Shown: positions 44,585-52,960, counted from the stretch's first letter. The stretch: DNA of 64,000 nucleotides from JACMLD01 sp044227095 (GCA_044227095.1 JBGAFV010000001.1:1488001-1552000); one strand, 5' to 3'. The notes: generated by a model not told the origin, from the sequence alone. Made by a program: numbers and translations.

Positions 44585-45919
44585 ATGGCTATTTTAAGTA
44601 AAGACCAGGCACTGGTTTTATTAAAAAAAGTGATTGCATTCTCTAAAGCAGATGAATGCGAAGTAGGGCTTCAGGGTTCTGAAGGCGGTAATATCCGTTA
44701 TGCAAGAAACAGCGTATCTACGTCGGGCGAAATTAGTTCGCTTGGCCTTTCCGTTACATCTTCATTCGGTAAAAAAACCGGCACTGCCACTATTAATGAG
44801 TTTGATGATGCATCGCTTGAAAAATGCGTAAGGCGTGCAGAAGAACTGGCACAGCTTGCACCAGAAAACCCGGAGCACATGCCATTGCTTGGCCCGGCTG
44901 AGTTTAAAGAATCAAAACAATTTATACCATCAACTGCTGCAGTAACACCCGATGTGCGTGCAGAAGCAGTAGCAAAAAGTATTTCAGCATCAAAAGAAGC
45001 AAAACTTGAGGCTGCCGGTTTTATAGAAAACACTACAGGTTTTTCGGCAGTGCTTAATTCCAAAGGCTTGTATGGTTATGACACAAGTACTGATATAACT
45101 TTTTCTGTTACCGCACGCAATGCAGAAGGTACAGGTTCTGGTTATGCAGCAAGAGGTTTTAACGATGTAAAAAAACTTGATACACTATCTGCAACAAAAG
45201 TTGCAGCTATGAAAGCCAATGGCTCTGCCAATGCAAAAGCTATTGAACCCGGCAAATACACTGTTATACTTGAGCCGGTTGCTGTTACTTATTTTCTTGA
45301 AAATATGTTCCGCGGTTTTGATGCACGCAGCGCAGATGAAGGCCGCAGTTTTATGAGCAAACCCGGTGGCGGCAACAGGCTGGGCGAAAAATTGATGGAC
45401 GAGAAAGTAACTATTTATTCTGATCCGTTCAATGAAGAATTGCCTTCGTCTACTTTTAACAGGGATGGATTGCCGCTGGAGAAAATGAACTGGATAGAAA
45501 AAGGCGTTGTAAAAAATTTGGCGTACTCACGTTACTGGGCACAGAAAACAGGTAAATCTCCTGTACCCTTTGGTTCTAATTTTATAATGGAAGGCGGCAA
45601 TATGTCGCTGGAAGAAATGATTAAAACAACCGAAAGAGGTGTATTGGTTTCTAGATTGTGGTATATCCGAATGGTAGATCCGCAAACATTGTTACTTACA
45701 GGCCTTACCCGCGACGGAACTTTTTATATTGAAAACGGACAGATAAAACATCCGGTTAAAAATTTCCGCTTTAATGAAAGCCCTGTTATTGCATTAAACA
45801 ATGTTGAAGCACTGGGCAAACCAGAACGCAGCATTAGTGTAGAATCTTACCAGAGCTATTTGGTACCACCACTGAAGATTAGAGATTTTACTTTCTCTTC
45901 TTTGTCGGATGCGATATAA
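44585..45919 (+). CDS. pmbA: TldD/PmbA family protein (PmbA/TldE-like subunit)
   Basis: 444 aa from the ATG at 44585; a longer frame to 44378 overlaps tldD and is rejected. It starts MAILSKDQALVLLKKVIAFSKADECEVGLQG, with no signal peptide. It has the PmbA pattern FENMFRGFDARSADEGRSFMSK and YSDPFNEELPSSTFNRDGLPLEKM, and no HExxxH motif, as expected for the non-catalytic partner. In E. coli this subunit pairs with TldD. How it meets an exported TldD is open. Ended by a strong terminator at 45924-45956. Confidence 0.9.
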   Translation: MAILSKDQALVLLKKVIAFSKADECEVGLQGSEGGNIRYARNSVSTSGEISSLGLSVTSSFGKKTGTATINEFDDASLEKCVRRAEELAQLAPENPEHMPLLGPAEFKESKQFIPSTAAVTPDVRAEAVAKSISASKEAKLEAAGFIENTTGFSAVLNSKGLYGYDTSTDITFSVTARNAEGTGSGYAARGFNDVKKLDTLSATKVAAMKANGSANAKAIEPGKYTVILEPVAVTYFLENMFRGFDARSADEGRSFMSKPGGGNRLGEKLMDEKVTIYSDPFNEELPSSTFNRDGLPLEKMNWIEKGVVKNLAYSRYWAQKTGKSPVPFGSNFIMEGGNMSLEEMIKTTERGVLVSRLWYIRMVDPQTLLLTGLTRDGTFYIENGQIKHPVKNFRFNESPVIALNNVEALGKPERSISVESYQSYLVPPLKIRDFTFSSLSDAI

Positions 45920-45923
45920 GCTT

Positions 45924-45956
45924 AAGGCCGTTTTAAAATTTAAGACGGCCTTTTTT
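45924..45956 (+). terminator. Intrinsic terminator after pmbA
   Basis: AAGGCCGTTTTAAA pairs with TTTAAGACGGCCTT (one G-U pair), then a run of T. It separates pmbA from the second tldD, which therefore needs its own promoter. Confidence 0.9.
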
Positions 45957-45967
45957 GATATTTTTTT

Positions 45968-46130
45968 GCTCCATAGGAGCAACTTACGGGTAGAAAAAAT
46001 ATAAAATGATCCTACGTTCCGTAGGAACGTTTTATGCTTGTACAACAGTACAAAGTGTCCCGAACGAAGATCCGGACGGCACGTTTATCTATTTAAAATT
46101 ATTTCTACCCACAATTATTTTCTACGGAAC
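45968..46130. repeat. Palindromic repeat cluster before tldD copy 2
   Basis: GCTCCATAGGAGC (45968-45980), GGGTAGAAA (45988-45996), GTTCCGTAGGAAC (46016-46028), the inverse box TTTCTACCC (46102-46110) and the half-palindrome CTACGGAAC (46122-46130) lie in mirror order. The arrangement equals the left window edge (81-143) plus an inverted end, suggesting a non-autonomous element of about 160 nt. An open frame through it joined to tldD is fortuitous. Confidence 0.65.
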
Positions 46131-46167
46131 ATTTGCAGAGTGTTTTATAATTGTAAAATCAGATAGT

Positions 46168-47805
46168 TTGAAAAGACGAGACTTTCTTCAATACGCAGGC
46201 GTGGGTTTGGGAGCAGCAATGTTTCCCGGCATACCAATGATGGGCAATGCAGTTTCTCCGGAAGTATTTTTAAATAACCCGCTTGATACTGCATTAAAAA
46301 AACAACTGGCAGATATTGCACTAAACACTGCAAAATTAAAAGGTGCTACGTATGCTGATGTGCGCATAGGAAGATATTTACGGCAATACATCAACACCCG
46401 CGAACGCAATGTTGAAAATATTTCCAACACAGAATCTTATGGCATTGGCATAAGGGTAATAGCCAACGGAAGCTGGGGTTTTGCAGCTACCAATCAAACA
46501 GACAAAGAAAGCATTGTAAAAGCCACCAATGCCGCAGTAGCCATTGCAAAAGTAAATGCAAAGCTATTGAGCGAACCCGTGCAACTGGCACCACAAAAAG
46601 GTTACGGCGAGGTAAGCTGGAAAACGCCGGTTGAAAAAAATGGGTTTCTTATTCCAATAAAAGAGAAAGTTGATTTGCTGATGGCAGTTAACGATGCAGC
46701 ATTAACCAATGGCGCAAGCTTTATCAGCAATTCATTGTTTCTAATTAATGAACAAAAATACTTTGCATCTACAGAAGGTTCTTATATAGACCAGGATATT
46801 CATCGCATATGGCCCACATTTACAGTTACTAAAACGGATAAAGCCACCGGTAAATTTGAAACAAGAAATTCTCTTGGTGCGCCAATGGGAATGGGTTACG
46901 AATACCTTGTTCCTTCGGAAGATCAGAAAATAAAAGGCAAGCTTACACTCTATAAAAACCGGTTTGATATATTGGAAGATGTAAAACAAGCCGTGCAGCA
47001 TGTAGATGAAAAGCTGAAAGCAAAACCCGTAGAGCCCGGTAAATATGATCTGGTGCTGGATCCTACCAATCTTTTTTTAACCATTCACGAGTCTGTTGGT
47101 CACCCCACAGAACTAGACCGTGTACTGGGATATGAAGCCAATTTTGCAGGTACAAGTTTTCTTACGCTTGACAAATGGAAATCTGGCAAATTTAATTTTG
47201 GCAGCCCGGTTGTAAATTTTATTGGCGATAAAACACAACCCGGTTCATTGGGCGCAGTTGGTTACGATGATGAAGGTGTACAATGCGGCCAATGGGATAT
47301 TATTAAAAATGGTGTACTTGTAAATTATCAAACCATCCGAGACCAGGCACATATACTCGGTTTAAAAGCATCGCAAGGTTGTTGCTATGCAGATGACTGG
47401 AGCAGTGTGCAATTTCAGCGTATGCCCAATGTTTCTTTACAACCAGGCAAAACTCCATTGAGTGTAAAAGACATGATTAAAGGCGTTGAGAAAGGATTGT
47501 ACATGCTGGGGCGCAATTCATATTCAATAGATCAGCAGCGTTATAATTTTCAGTTTAGCAGCCAGCTTTGTTATGAAATAAAAAATGGCGAGATAATGGG
47601 AATGGTAAAAGGCGCAGCATACCAGGCAAACACACAGGAGTTTTGGAATGCCTGCACACAAATTTGCGATAAAAGCGATTACCGTCTCAACGGATCTTTT
47701 TTTGATGGCAAGGGCCAGCCATCGCAGGTAAGTGCAGTATCTCATGGTTGTGCTACTACACGTTTTAATGGTATTAGTGTTATTAATACTTCGAGAAAGA
47801 TATAA
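46168..47805 (+). CDS. tldD: TldD family metalloprotease, copy 2, with Tat-like signal
   Basis: 545 aa from the TTG at 46168 (KRRDFLQYAGVGLGAAMFPG), exactly the same length as copy 1 and highly similar over its whole length. The twin-arginine-like start is KRRDFLQ. The zinc motif HESVGH is at residues 307-312. A longer frame to 46006 passes through repeat DNA and is rejected. It is separated from pmbA by a terminator and repeats, and no second pmbA follows. It looks like a duplicate kept under selection, since both active sites are intact. Confidence 0.88.
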   Translation: MKRRDFLQYAGVGLGAAMFPGIPMMGNAVSPEVFLNNPLDTALKKQLADIALNTAKLKGATYADVRIGRYLRQYINTRERNVENISNTESYGIGIRVIANGSWGFAATNQTDKESIVKATNAAVAIAKVNAKLLSEPVQLAPQKGYGEVSWKTPVEKNGFLIPIKEKVDLLMAVNDAALTNGASFISNSLFLINEQKYFASTEGSYIDQDIHRIWPTFTVTKTDKATGKFETRNSLGAPMGMGYEYLVPSEDQKIKGKLTLYKNRFDILEDVKQAVQHVDEKLKAKPVEPGKYDLVLDPTNLFLTIHESVGHPTELDRVLGYEANFAGTSFLTLDKWKSGKFNFGSPVVNFIGDKTQPGSLGAVGYDDEGVQCGQWDIIKNGVLVNYQTIRDQAHILGLKASQGCCYADDWSSVQFQRMPNVSLQPGKTPLSVKDMIKGVEKGLYMLGRNSYSIDQQRYNFQFSSQLCYEIKNGEIMGMVKGAAYQANTQEFWNACTQICDKSDYRLNGSFFDGKGQPSQVSAVSHGCATTRFNGISVINTSRKI

Positions 47806-47817
47806 CTATTGAAGATG

Positions 47818-47948
47818 GAACGCAGATTTTCATGATTATTATGAATAATGAAGATAGAATGTGATATATGAAAGTCGCAATTTTTATATGGCAATGAATG
47901 ATTAGATCTAATCATTTTATATCATAACAATCGTCAAAATCTGCGTTC
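47818..47948. repeat. 131-nt element with terminal inverted repeats
   Basis: GAACGCAGATTTT (47818-47830) and its exact inverse AAAATCTGCGTTC (47936-47948) bound the element; similarity continues inward (GATT.TTATGA). A perfect 18-nt palindrome ATGATTAGATCTAATCAT is at 47898-47915. A single-arm relative (ATGGAACGCTGATTTTTACGAT) lies at 28065-28086. Non-coding, MITE-like. Confidence 0.65.
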
Positions 47949-48017
47949 TATATCTCATTGCGCATTAATGCGCTCATGGTTGCCATCGCATAAAACGCTA
48001 ACTTCGGCTTCCAAAAA

Positions 48018-49022
48018 ATTTATCGCATAAATCCCGCAGCTAAAATATTTGTAACCGGTGGTACCGGTTTTCTTGGTGCTTACATCATTAAAGAACTGAT
48101 GCAAAGTGGCTATCGTGTTAAAGCCCTGCGCAGAAGCCATCAGCTCCCTTCATTTATACCATCGGCTTTTTTTAATAAAGTAGAATGGATTGATGGCGAT
48201 GTGCTGGACACCAACATTCTTGAAGAAGCACTGGATGGTGTAGACGCTGTTATACATAGTGCTGCTGTTGTTTCTTTTACTTCTGACGACAGAAGGCAAA
48301 TGTTTAAAACAAATATTGAAGGAACCGCCAATGTAGTAAATGCTGCGTTGCTGAAAAATATAAAAAGGTTTGTGCACGTAAGTTCTGTTGCAGCATTAGG
48401 AAGAACAACCAATGGAGAAACCGTTACCGAAAAAAAAGAATGGCAGGATAGTGATATCAATACCAATTACGCCATAAGTAAGTTTAATGCAGAAATGGAA
48501 GTATGGCGTGGAATTGGGGAAGGATTAAATGCAGTAATTGTAAACCCAAGTACCATTTTGGGTTATGGCAATTGGAACCATAGCAGTTGCGCAATTTTTA
48601 AAAGTGCCTACAATCAATTTCCGTGGTATAGCAATGGCATTAATGGTTTTGTAGCCGTACAAGATGTAGCAAAAGCAATTGTATTGCTAATGGAAAGCAA
48701 TATCAGCAATGAGCGATTTATTATTAATGGCGATAACTGGTCTTTCCGTGAGGTGTTTAATTGTATGGCAGATGCATTTGGTAAAAAAAGACCACACCGG
48801 GAGGCAACACCATTATTATCTGCCATTGCCTGGCGTTTGGAAAAAGTTAAAAATTTGTTTTCCGAAAAAGCTTCACTGCTTACAAAAGAAAGCGCAAGAA
48901 TAGCACAAACAACAACTTACTTCGATAATAATAAAATCACCAACGCTTTGCCGGGCTTTTCATTTACTCCGCTTGATGTGTGCATTAAAAATGCCTGCAA
49001 TCATTATTTGCAATATTTGTAA
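48018..49022 (+). CDS. NAD-dependent epimerase/dehydratase, start codon unclear
   Basis: About 330 aa, extended SDR. The Rossmann motif KIFVTGGTGFLGAYIIKEL is encoded upstream of the first ATG (48099), so the gene must begin earlier. The frame is open from 47994, but has no ATG, GTG or TTG before 48099; only ATT (48018) and ATA (48027, 48045) are available. The SDR catalytic YxxxK is in NYAISKFNAE, with ADV/SSVAALG and a typical IIHSAAVV-like strand. Either an unusual start codon is used, or the start was lost and the gene is decaying. The feature start given is the ATT. Confidence 0.75.
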   Translation: MYRINPAAKIFVTGGTGFLGAYIIKELMQSGYRVKALRRSHQLPSFIPSAFFNKVEWIDGDVLDTNILEEALDGVDAVIHSAAVVSFTSDDRRQMFKTNIEGTANVVNAALLKNIKRFVHVSSVAALGRTTNGETVTEKKEWQDSDINTNYAISKFNAEMEVWRGIGEGLNAVIVNPSTILGYGNWNHSSCAIFKSAYNQFPWYSNGINGFVAVQDVAKAIVLLMESNISNERFIINGDNWSFREVFNCMADAFGKKRPHREATPLLSAIAWRLEKVKNLFSEKASLLTKESARIAQTTTYFDNNKITNALPGFSFTPLDVCIKNACNHYLQYL

Positions 49023-49175
49023 TTCCGGCAACGTTTTTGGAAGAAAATTGTTGATTTTGAGATTTCGGGATTTTTTGATTTAGATTTCATCATGTATTTA
49101 AACATAAATCTCAAAATCACTACATCTCAAAATTGTCTTTTAATTATTTCTAAACTTGCCCATTAATAAATTCCA

Positions 49176-50249
49176 ATGAAGCATTGCTTATTTGTTCTTC
49201 TTACGTTTATATCATGTTCCTTATTTGCGCAGGATTTTACCGCAACAGGAAAGATAACAGACAGCGCTACCAACCTTCCATTAAACGGGGCTTCTGTATT
49301 TTGCCAGAATACTACATTGGGAACAATCTCAAACAGCGATGGCGCATTCAGCCTTAGTTTACCAGCAGGCGGTTACGATATGATCGTTTCTTACACTGGT
49401 TATGAAACACAGGTGATACGCATCAGCAATACGCATTCATCCAACCTTTCTATTGTACTAAAGCAAAAAGATAAAAGTTTGCAGGAAGTAGCTGTGGTAG
49501 GCAGCAATGAAGTGCCCGATGGGTTGGCGAAATACGGCAAATTTTTTACTGATAATTTTTTGGGGAATGATACCAATGCTGCCCGCACAAAAATTCAGAA
49601 CCCGGAAGCATTGCAATTTTATTTTAGAAAAAAGACAAACCGTTTAAAAGTAAAAGCAAAAGAAGATCTTATTATAGTGAATGAAGCATTGGGTTATAAA
49701 ATAAGGTTTTCGCTGGATTCCTTTGCGCATGAATACGGTCCGGGTTTTAGTGTGTATGCCGGTTTCCCTTTTTATGAAGAACTGCCTGGTACAGACGAAC
49801 AGAAAATTGTTTGGAAAGAAAACCGTGCAAAAGCATACAAAGGATCGAGGCTGCATTTTGTAAGAAGCTGGTACAGTCATACATTGGAAAAAGAAGGCTT
49901 TGCTATTGAAGCAGTAGACTCTGCAAGTAAAACATTAAAAACAACGCCGATTGAAAATCCTTATGATACTACACTGTGTCAGCGTATAGAAAACAATGAT
50001 GTTGAAATAAATTACAATGGAAGGTTAAGGGTGATTTATAAAAATGCACCACCAGATCCACAATATCTAAGAGAAAATAAAATGCCATCTTCTATAATTG
50101 CGCAGATAAGCATTCTCGATATCAGCGATGGTTTTGTAATTCAGGGAAACGGGTATTTCTATGATCAGAATGATGTTATTAATATAGGTTACTGGAGTTG
50201 GCAAAAGCTGGCAAATGAGTTGCCGTACGACTATACCCCTGGCCCCTAA
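49176..50249 (+). CDS. Carboxypeptidase-regulatory-like domain protein
   Basis: 357 aa. The signal peptide ends near SLFAQ (residue 19). Residues 20-105 are a CarboxypepD_reg-like beta-sandwich (FTATGKITDSATNLPLNGASVFCQNTTLGTISNSDGAFSLSLPAGGYDMIVSYTGYE), as in the N-terminus of SusC-like receptors. The rest is an envelope-type domain without a recognised family name. The last codons (TPGP and stop) lie inside a CCCCTAAAGGG element. It is convergent with lpxD. Possibly an outer-membrane or periplasmic protein; no barrel is evident. Confidence 0.8.
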   Translation: MKHCLFVLLTFISCSLFAQDFTATGKITDSATNLPLNGASVFCQNTTLGTISNSDGAFSLSLPAGGYDMIVSYTGYETQVIRISNTHSSNLSIVLKQKDKSLQEVAVVGSNEVPDGLAKYGKFFTDNFLGNDTNAARTKIQNPEALQFYFRKKTNRLKVKAKEDLIIVNEALGYKIRFSLDSFAHEYGPGFSVYAGFPFYEELPGTDEQKIVWKENRAKAYKGSRLHFVRSWYSHTLEKEGFAIEAVDSASKTLKTTPIENPYDTTLCQRIENNDVEINYNGRLRVIYKNAPPDPQYLRENKMPSSIIAQISILDISDGFVIQGNGYFYDQNDVINIGYWSWQKLANELPYDYTPGP

Positions 50250-50346
50250 AGGGAATTAAAAAGATCATACACATGTTCTTGTTCATTACAGGATAACTGA
50301 TGTTCTTAAATAATAAACCTCATCACTCCCCTTTAGGGGTATGGGG
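50233..50346. repeat. CCCCTAAAGGGG repeats at two convergent gene ends
   Basis: TACCCCTGGCCCCTAAAGGG (50234-50253) and CCCCTTTAGGGGTATGGGG (50328-50346) are roughly inverse copies flanking a 70-nt spacer. The first gives the last codons of the 49176 gene; the second encodes the C-terminal KPHTPKGE of lpxD on the minus strand. Each copy holds its own palindrome. Confidence 0.6.
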
Positions 50347-51288
50347 TTTCATCACCTTCTCCCACAATTCGGGAATGCGTTTAATCCATACCAGTTCCCT
50401 GCGTGCAATGCCTGCTTCCTGCGCAGGTGCACCCCAGTAAACAGTATTGCCTTTTAGATCTCCGCCTACGCCTGTGCGTGCAAGTAATGTTGCATTGGCG
50501 CCAATGGTAAGCGTTTTATTAACCGCAACTTGTCCCCAAATAGTTACGCCATCTTCTATTGTTACGCAACCAGCAACACCAGTTTGTGCCGCAAACAAAC
50601 AGTTTTTGCCAATAACTGTATCGTGCCCTATATGAATAAGGTTATCCATTTTTGTACCGCGGCCAATGCGTGTATCATGCGTTACACCACGGTCTATAGT
50701 GCAGTTGGCGCCTATTTCTACATCATCTTCAATAATTACTGTGCCACAGCTTTCCATTCTTTTATACCACAGCTCACGGTTCTTTTTAGTGTTGTAATAA
50801 AATGCATCGGAGCCAATAACTGTTCCTGATTGTATAATTACATTATCGCCAATACTGCAATGATCAAGAATGCTAACATTAGCCTGAATAATACAATTGC
50901 GCCCAATGGTAACATGATTGCCAATAAACGCATTGGGTGCTATATAAGTTCCTTCACCAATTTTGGCACTGTCGCTAATGGACTTACTTGTTTTTTCAAA
51001 TGGGCGGAAGTGACGAACAATCTTAAGATAAGCTTCAAACGGTTGTTCTGTTACCAGTAATGCTTTACCGGGGGGAATTGTTTCTTTTGCATTGTTGATG
51101 ATAATAAAATCAGCAGCTGAATTTATACAGGCAGCATAATATTTTGGATGATCTACAAATGCAAGATCGCCTTTCTCTACTTTGTGCAGTTCATTAATAC
51201 CAGTGGCCATGCCTTCTTTGTTGCCCAGCAATTCTGCCTGTAAAAATTCTGCAAGCCATGTTAATGAAACGGGAGATGGAAAACGCAT
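50323..51288 (-). CDS. lpxD: UDP-3-O-acylglucosamine N-acyltransferase (LpxD-like)
   Basis: 321 aa. The N-terminal LpxD non-repeat domain is followed by many left-handed beta-helix hexapeptide repeats from about residue 100 (IGEGTYIAPNAFIGNHVTIGRNCIIQANVSILDHCSIGDN). The probable catalytic His is in DNLIHIGHDTVIGKNC. It would add the second 3-hydroxyacyl chain in lipid A synthesis. Bacteroidota often carry a second LpxD-like paralogue of this type, so this may not be the main enzyme. The C-terminal KPHTPKGE comes from a repeat. Confidence 0.85.
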   Translation of the reverse strand: MRFPSPVSLTWLAEFLQAELLGNKEGMATGINELHKVEKGDLAFVDHPKYYAACINSAADFIIINNAKETIPPGKALLVTEQPFEAYLKIVRHFRPFEKTSKSISDSAKIGEGTYIAPNAFIGNHVTIGRNCIIQANVSILDHCSIGDNVIIQSGTVIGSDAFYYNTKKNRELWYKRMESCGTVIIEDDVEIGANCTIDRGVTHDTRIGRGTKMDNLIHIGHDTVIGKNCLFAAQTGVAGCVTIEDGVTIWGQVAVNKTLTIGANATLLARTGVGGDLKGNTVYWGAPAQEAGIARRELVWIKRIPELWEKVMKPHTPKGE

Positions 51289-51806
51289 AGAACAAAATTT
51301 TGGTAAAAATAAAGTAAGAAGCTGATGCAGGTTATAATAATTCTTTTACCACTATCGTCTTAACATGCGGATAGCTTTTACCTCTGGTAAATCAGTAAAA
51401 ATGATAGCGATGGTTATATAAAAAACGTGTTTGTAGAACTGATAAAAGATAATAAAAGAGATTTACTCATGATTTTGCACCGCGAAATGGCATTTTTTAC
51501 ACTCCGCCGACTTTTTTAACGAATTATTTTTTGAAGCGTGGTTTTACTCAATAGCGGTTCTTTTATTTATAAAACCTGCAAGCATTTCAATGAAATAATT
51601 TTATTGAATGCACTTTCGTTTATTTATTGTAATCGCTGTAATACAGTAACAGCAATAGTTTCAGCAGATGAAGTTTATTTGTGCATCAAAGGAATCAAAA
51701 CAAAAATTATAAATACAGCATTTGCAATTGTATGAATGCATGTTTTTGGAACGGCTATTATCCACAGCTAAAATTAAAATGTGCATAAAATTTATTTAAT
51801 TTTTTT

Positions 51807-51836
51807 TTTGAATCGACAAAATATATTTTAATATTG
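51807..51836 (+). promoter_or_regulatory. Promoter of the candidate small RNA
   Basis: TTTG (51807-51810), an 18-nt spacer, and TAATATTG (51829-51836) are one mismatch from TTTG / TAnnTTTG. A/T-rich DNA lies upstream. The predicted start is near 51841. Confidence 0.5.
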
Positions 51837-51840
51837 TGGT

Positions 51841-51912
51841 AGGAAATTTATTTCCTGGTACTTACTAACCCATCCAAATAATAAAGTCCCCGATTCATCG
51901 GGGGCTTTTTTT
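51841..51912 (+). ncRNA. Candidate small RNA of about 72 nt
   Basis: Between a promoter-like pair and a terminator there is no ORF. The predicted 5' end forms hairpin AGGAAA-TTTA-TTTCCT (51841-51856). A single-stranded stretch CTTACTAACCCATCC follows. The 3' end is the intrinsic terminator AAAGTCCCCGA-TTCA-TCGGGGGCTTT plus T-run (51883-51912). No plus-strand gene lies upstream for which this could be the terminator, since lpxD runs the other way. No known RNA family is recognised. Confidence 0.5.
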
Positions 51913-52084
51913 ATGCCCTGTATCTAATGGCTGTTTGTTTTTTACCAGGAGAATATTTTTACTGCAATGCATTAATACAGGATGATGATGAGAAAAAAAG
52001 TCATTGCTTCAATACGTTGGAGGCGGCAATTATCCGGCGCTAATTATAAACTAATTACTTTACCTTGCTAAAAAACGGGTTTAT

Positions 52085-52960
52085 ATGTTAAAATCAATGA
52101 CAGGCTTTGGCAGATCGGAAAAAGCAGTAGGCGATAAAACTTTCCTTATAGATATAAAGTCACTAAACGGTAAGCAGTTTGAACTGATGCTGAAGATGCC
52201 TGCATTTTTAAAACCATTTGAATTTGATATCCGCAAAATCATATCAAAACAATTGGGCCGGGGAAGTATAGACTGCAGCATAAACCTGAAAGAAAGCGGC
52301 GCCAGCAAACCCGTTAGCATAAATACAGAACTTGCAAAAGCATATTATAAACCCATTGCCGAATTATCTAAAGAACTGGGCCTCGACCCTTCTGCAATAT
52401 TAAGTACGCTTATAAAAATGCCAGAAGTAATAACGCCAACCGGCGAAACGCTTACTGGCGAAGAATGGTCTGTTTTTGAAAAAGTAATTGAAGAAGCAAT
52501 TGCAGATTTAAACAACCACAGGCTGGAAGAAGGAAAATCGCTTGAGAAAGATTTGCTGCTGCGCATTAACAATATTCAGAAACAACAGGAAACAGTATTG
52601 CAGTTAGAACCACAACGCAAGATTAAAATTAAAGACGGGCTGGTTAAAATGCTGGAAGAAAACGTGGGCAAAGAGAATTATGACGCCAACCGGCTGGAGC
52701 AGGAAATTATCTACTACATAGAAAAGATAGACATTACAGAAGAGCAGGTGCGCCTAAAAAACCATTGCGAATATTTTATTAGCCTGTTAAATGAAAACAA
52801 CGATGAGAAAGGCAAAAAGCTTTCTTTTGTGTTGCAGGAAATTGGCCGTGAAATAAATACCACTGGCGCAAAAGCATATGATGCTACCATACAAAAATGT
52901 GTGGTAATGATGAAAGACGAACTGGAAAAAGCAAAAGAACAAGTGCTGAATGCTTTGTAG
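52085..52960 (+). CDS. YicC family protein (RNase or RNase adaptor)
   Basis: 291 aa, cytosolic. It starts MLKSMTGFGRSEKAVGDKTFLIDIKSLNGKQFELMLKMP, the invariant YicC N-terminus, and ends with the DUF1732 domain (FVLQEIGREINTTGAKAYDATIQKCVVMMKDELEKAKEQVLNAL). The central part is a long helical region. YicC proteins have been linked to RNA decay, including RyhB turnover in E. coli. Complete. Separated from gldH by 108 nt with a GTTGATTG-like tract. Confidence 0.92.
   Translation: MLKSMTGFGRSEKAVGDKTFLIDIKSLNGKQFELMLKMPAFLKPFEFDIRKIISKQLGRGSIDCSINLKESGASKPVSINTELAKAYYKPIAELSKELGLDPSAILSTLIKMPEVITPTGETLTGEEWSVFEKVIEEAIADLNNHRLEEGKSLEKDLLLRINNIQKQQETVLQLEPQRKIKIKDGLVKMLEENVGKENYDANRLEQEIIYYIEKIDITEEQVRLKNHCEYFISLLNENNDEKGKKLSFVLQEIGREINTTGAKAYDATIQKCVVMMKDELEKAKEQVLNAL

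Larger units (their letters stand above)
51289..52084. other. 796-nt spacer between lpxD and yicC
   Basis: No convincing gene; a 65-codon frame at 51538-51735 has non-coding character. It contains the promoter, candidate RNA and terminator listed next. The rest is AT-rich. A TACCTTG motif near 52062 may be the -7 element of yicC. Confidence 0.5.

Noticed and set aside
46006..46167. Longer frame of tldD copy 2
   Set aside because: It runs through the palindromic repeat; the TTG at 46168 matches the first codon of copy 1.
51538..51735. 65-codon open frame between lpxD and yicC
   Set aside because: Its residue mix is poor, it has no homologous pattern, and it lies in AT-rich spacer DNA.
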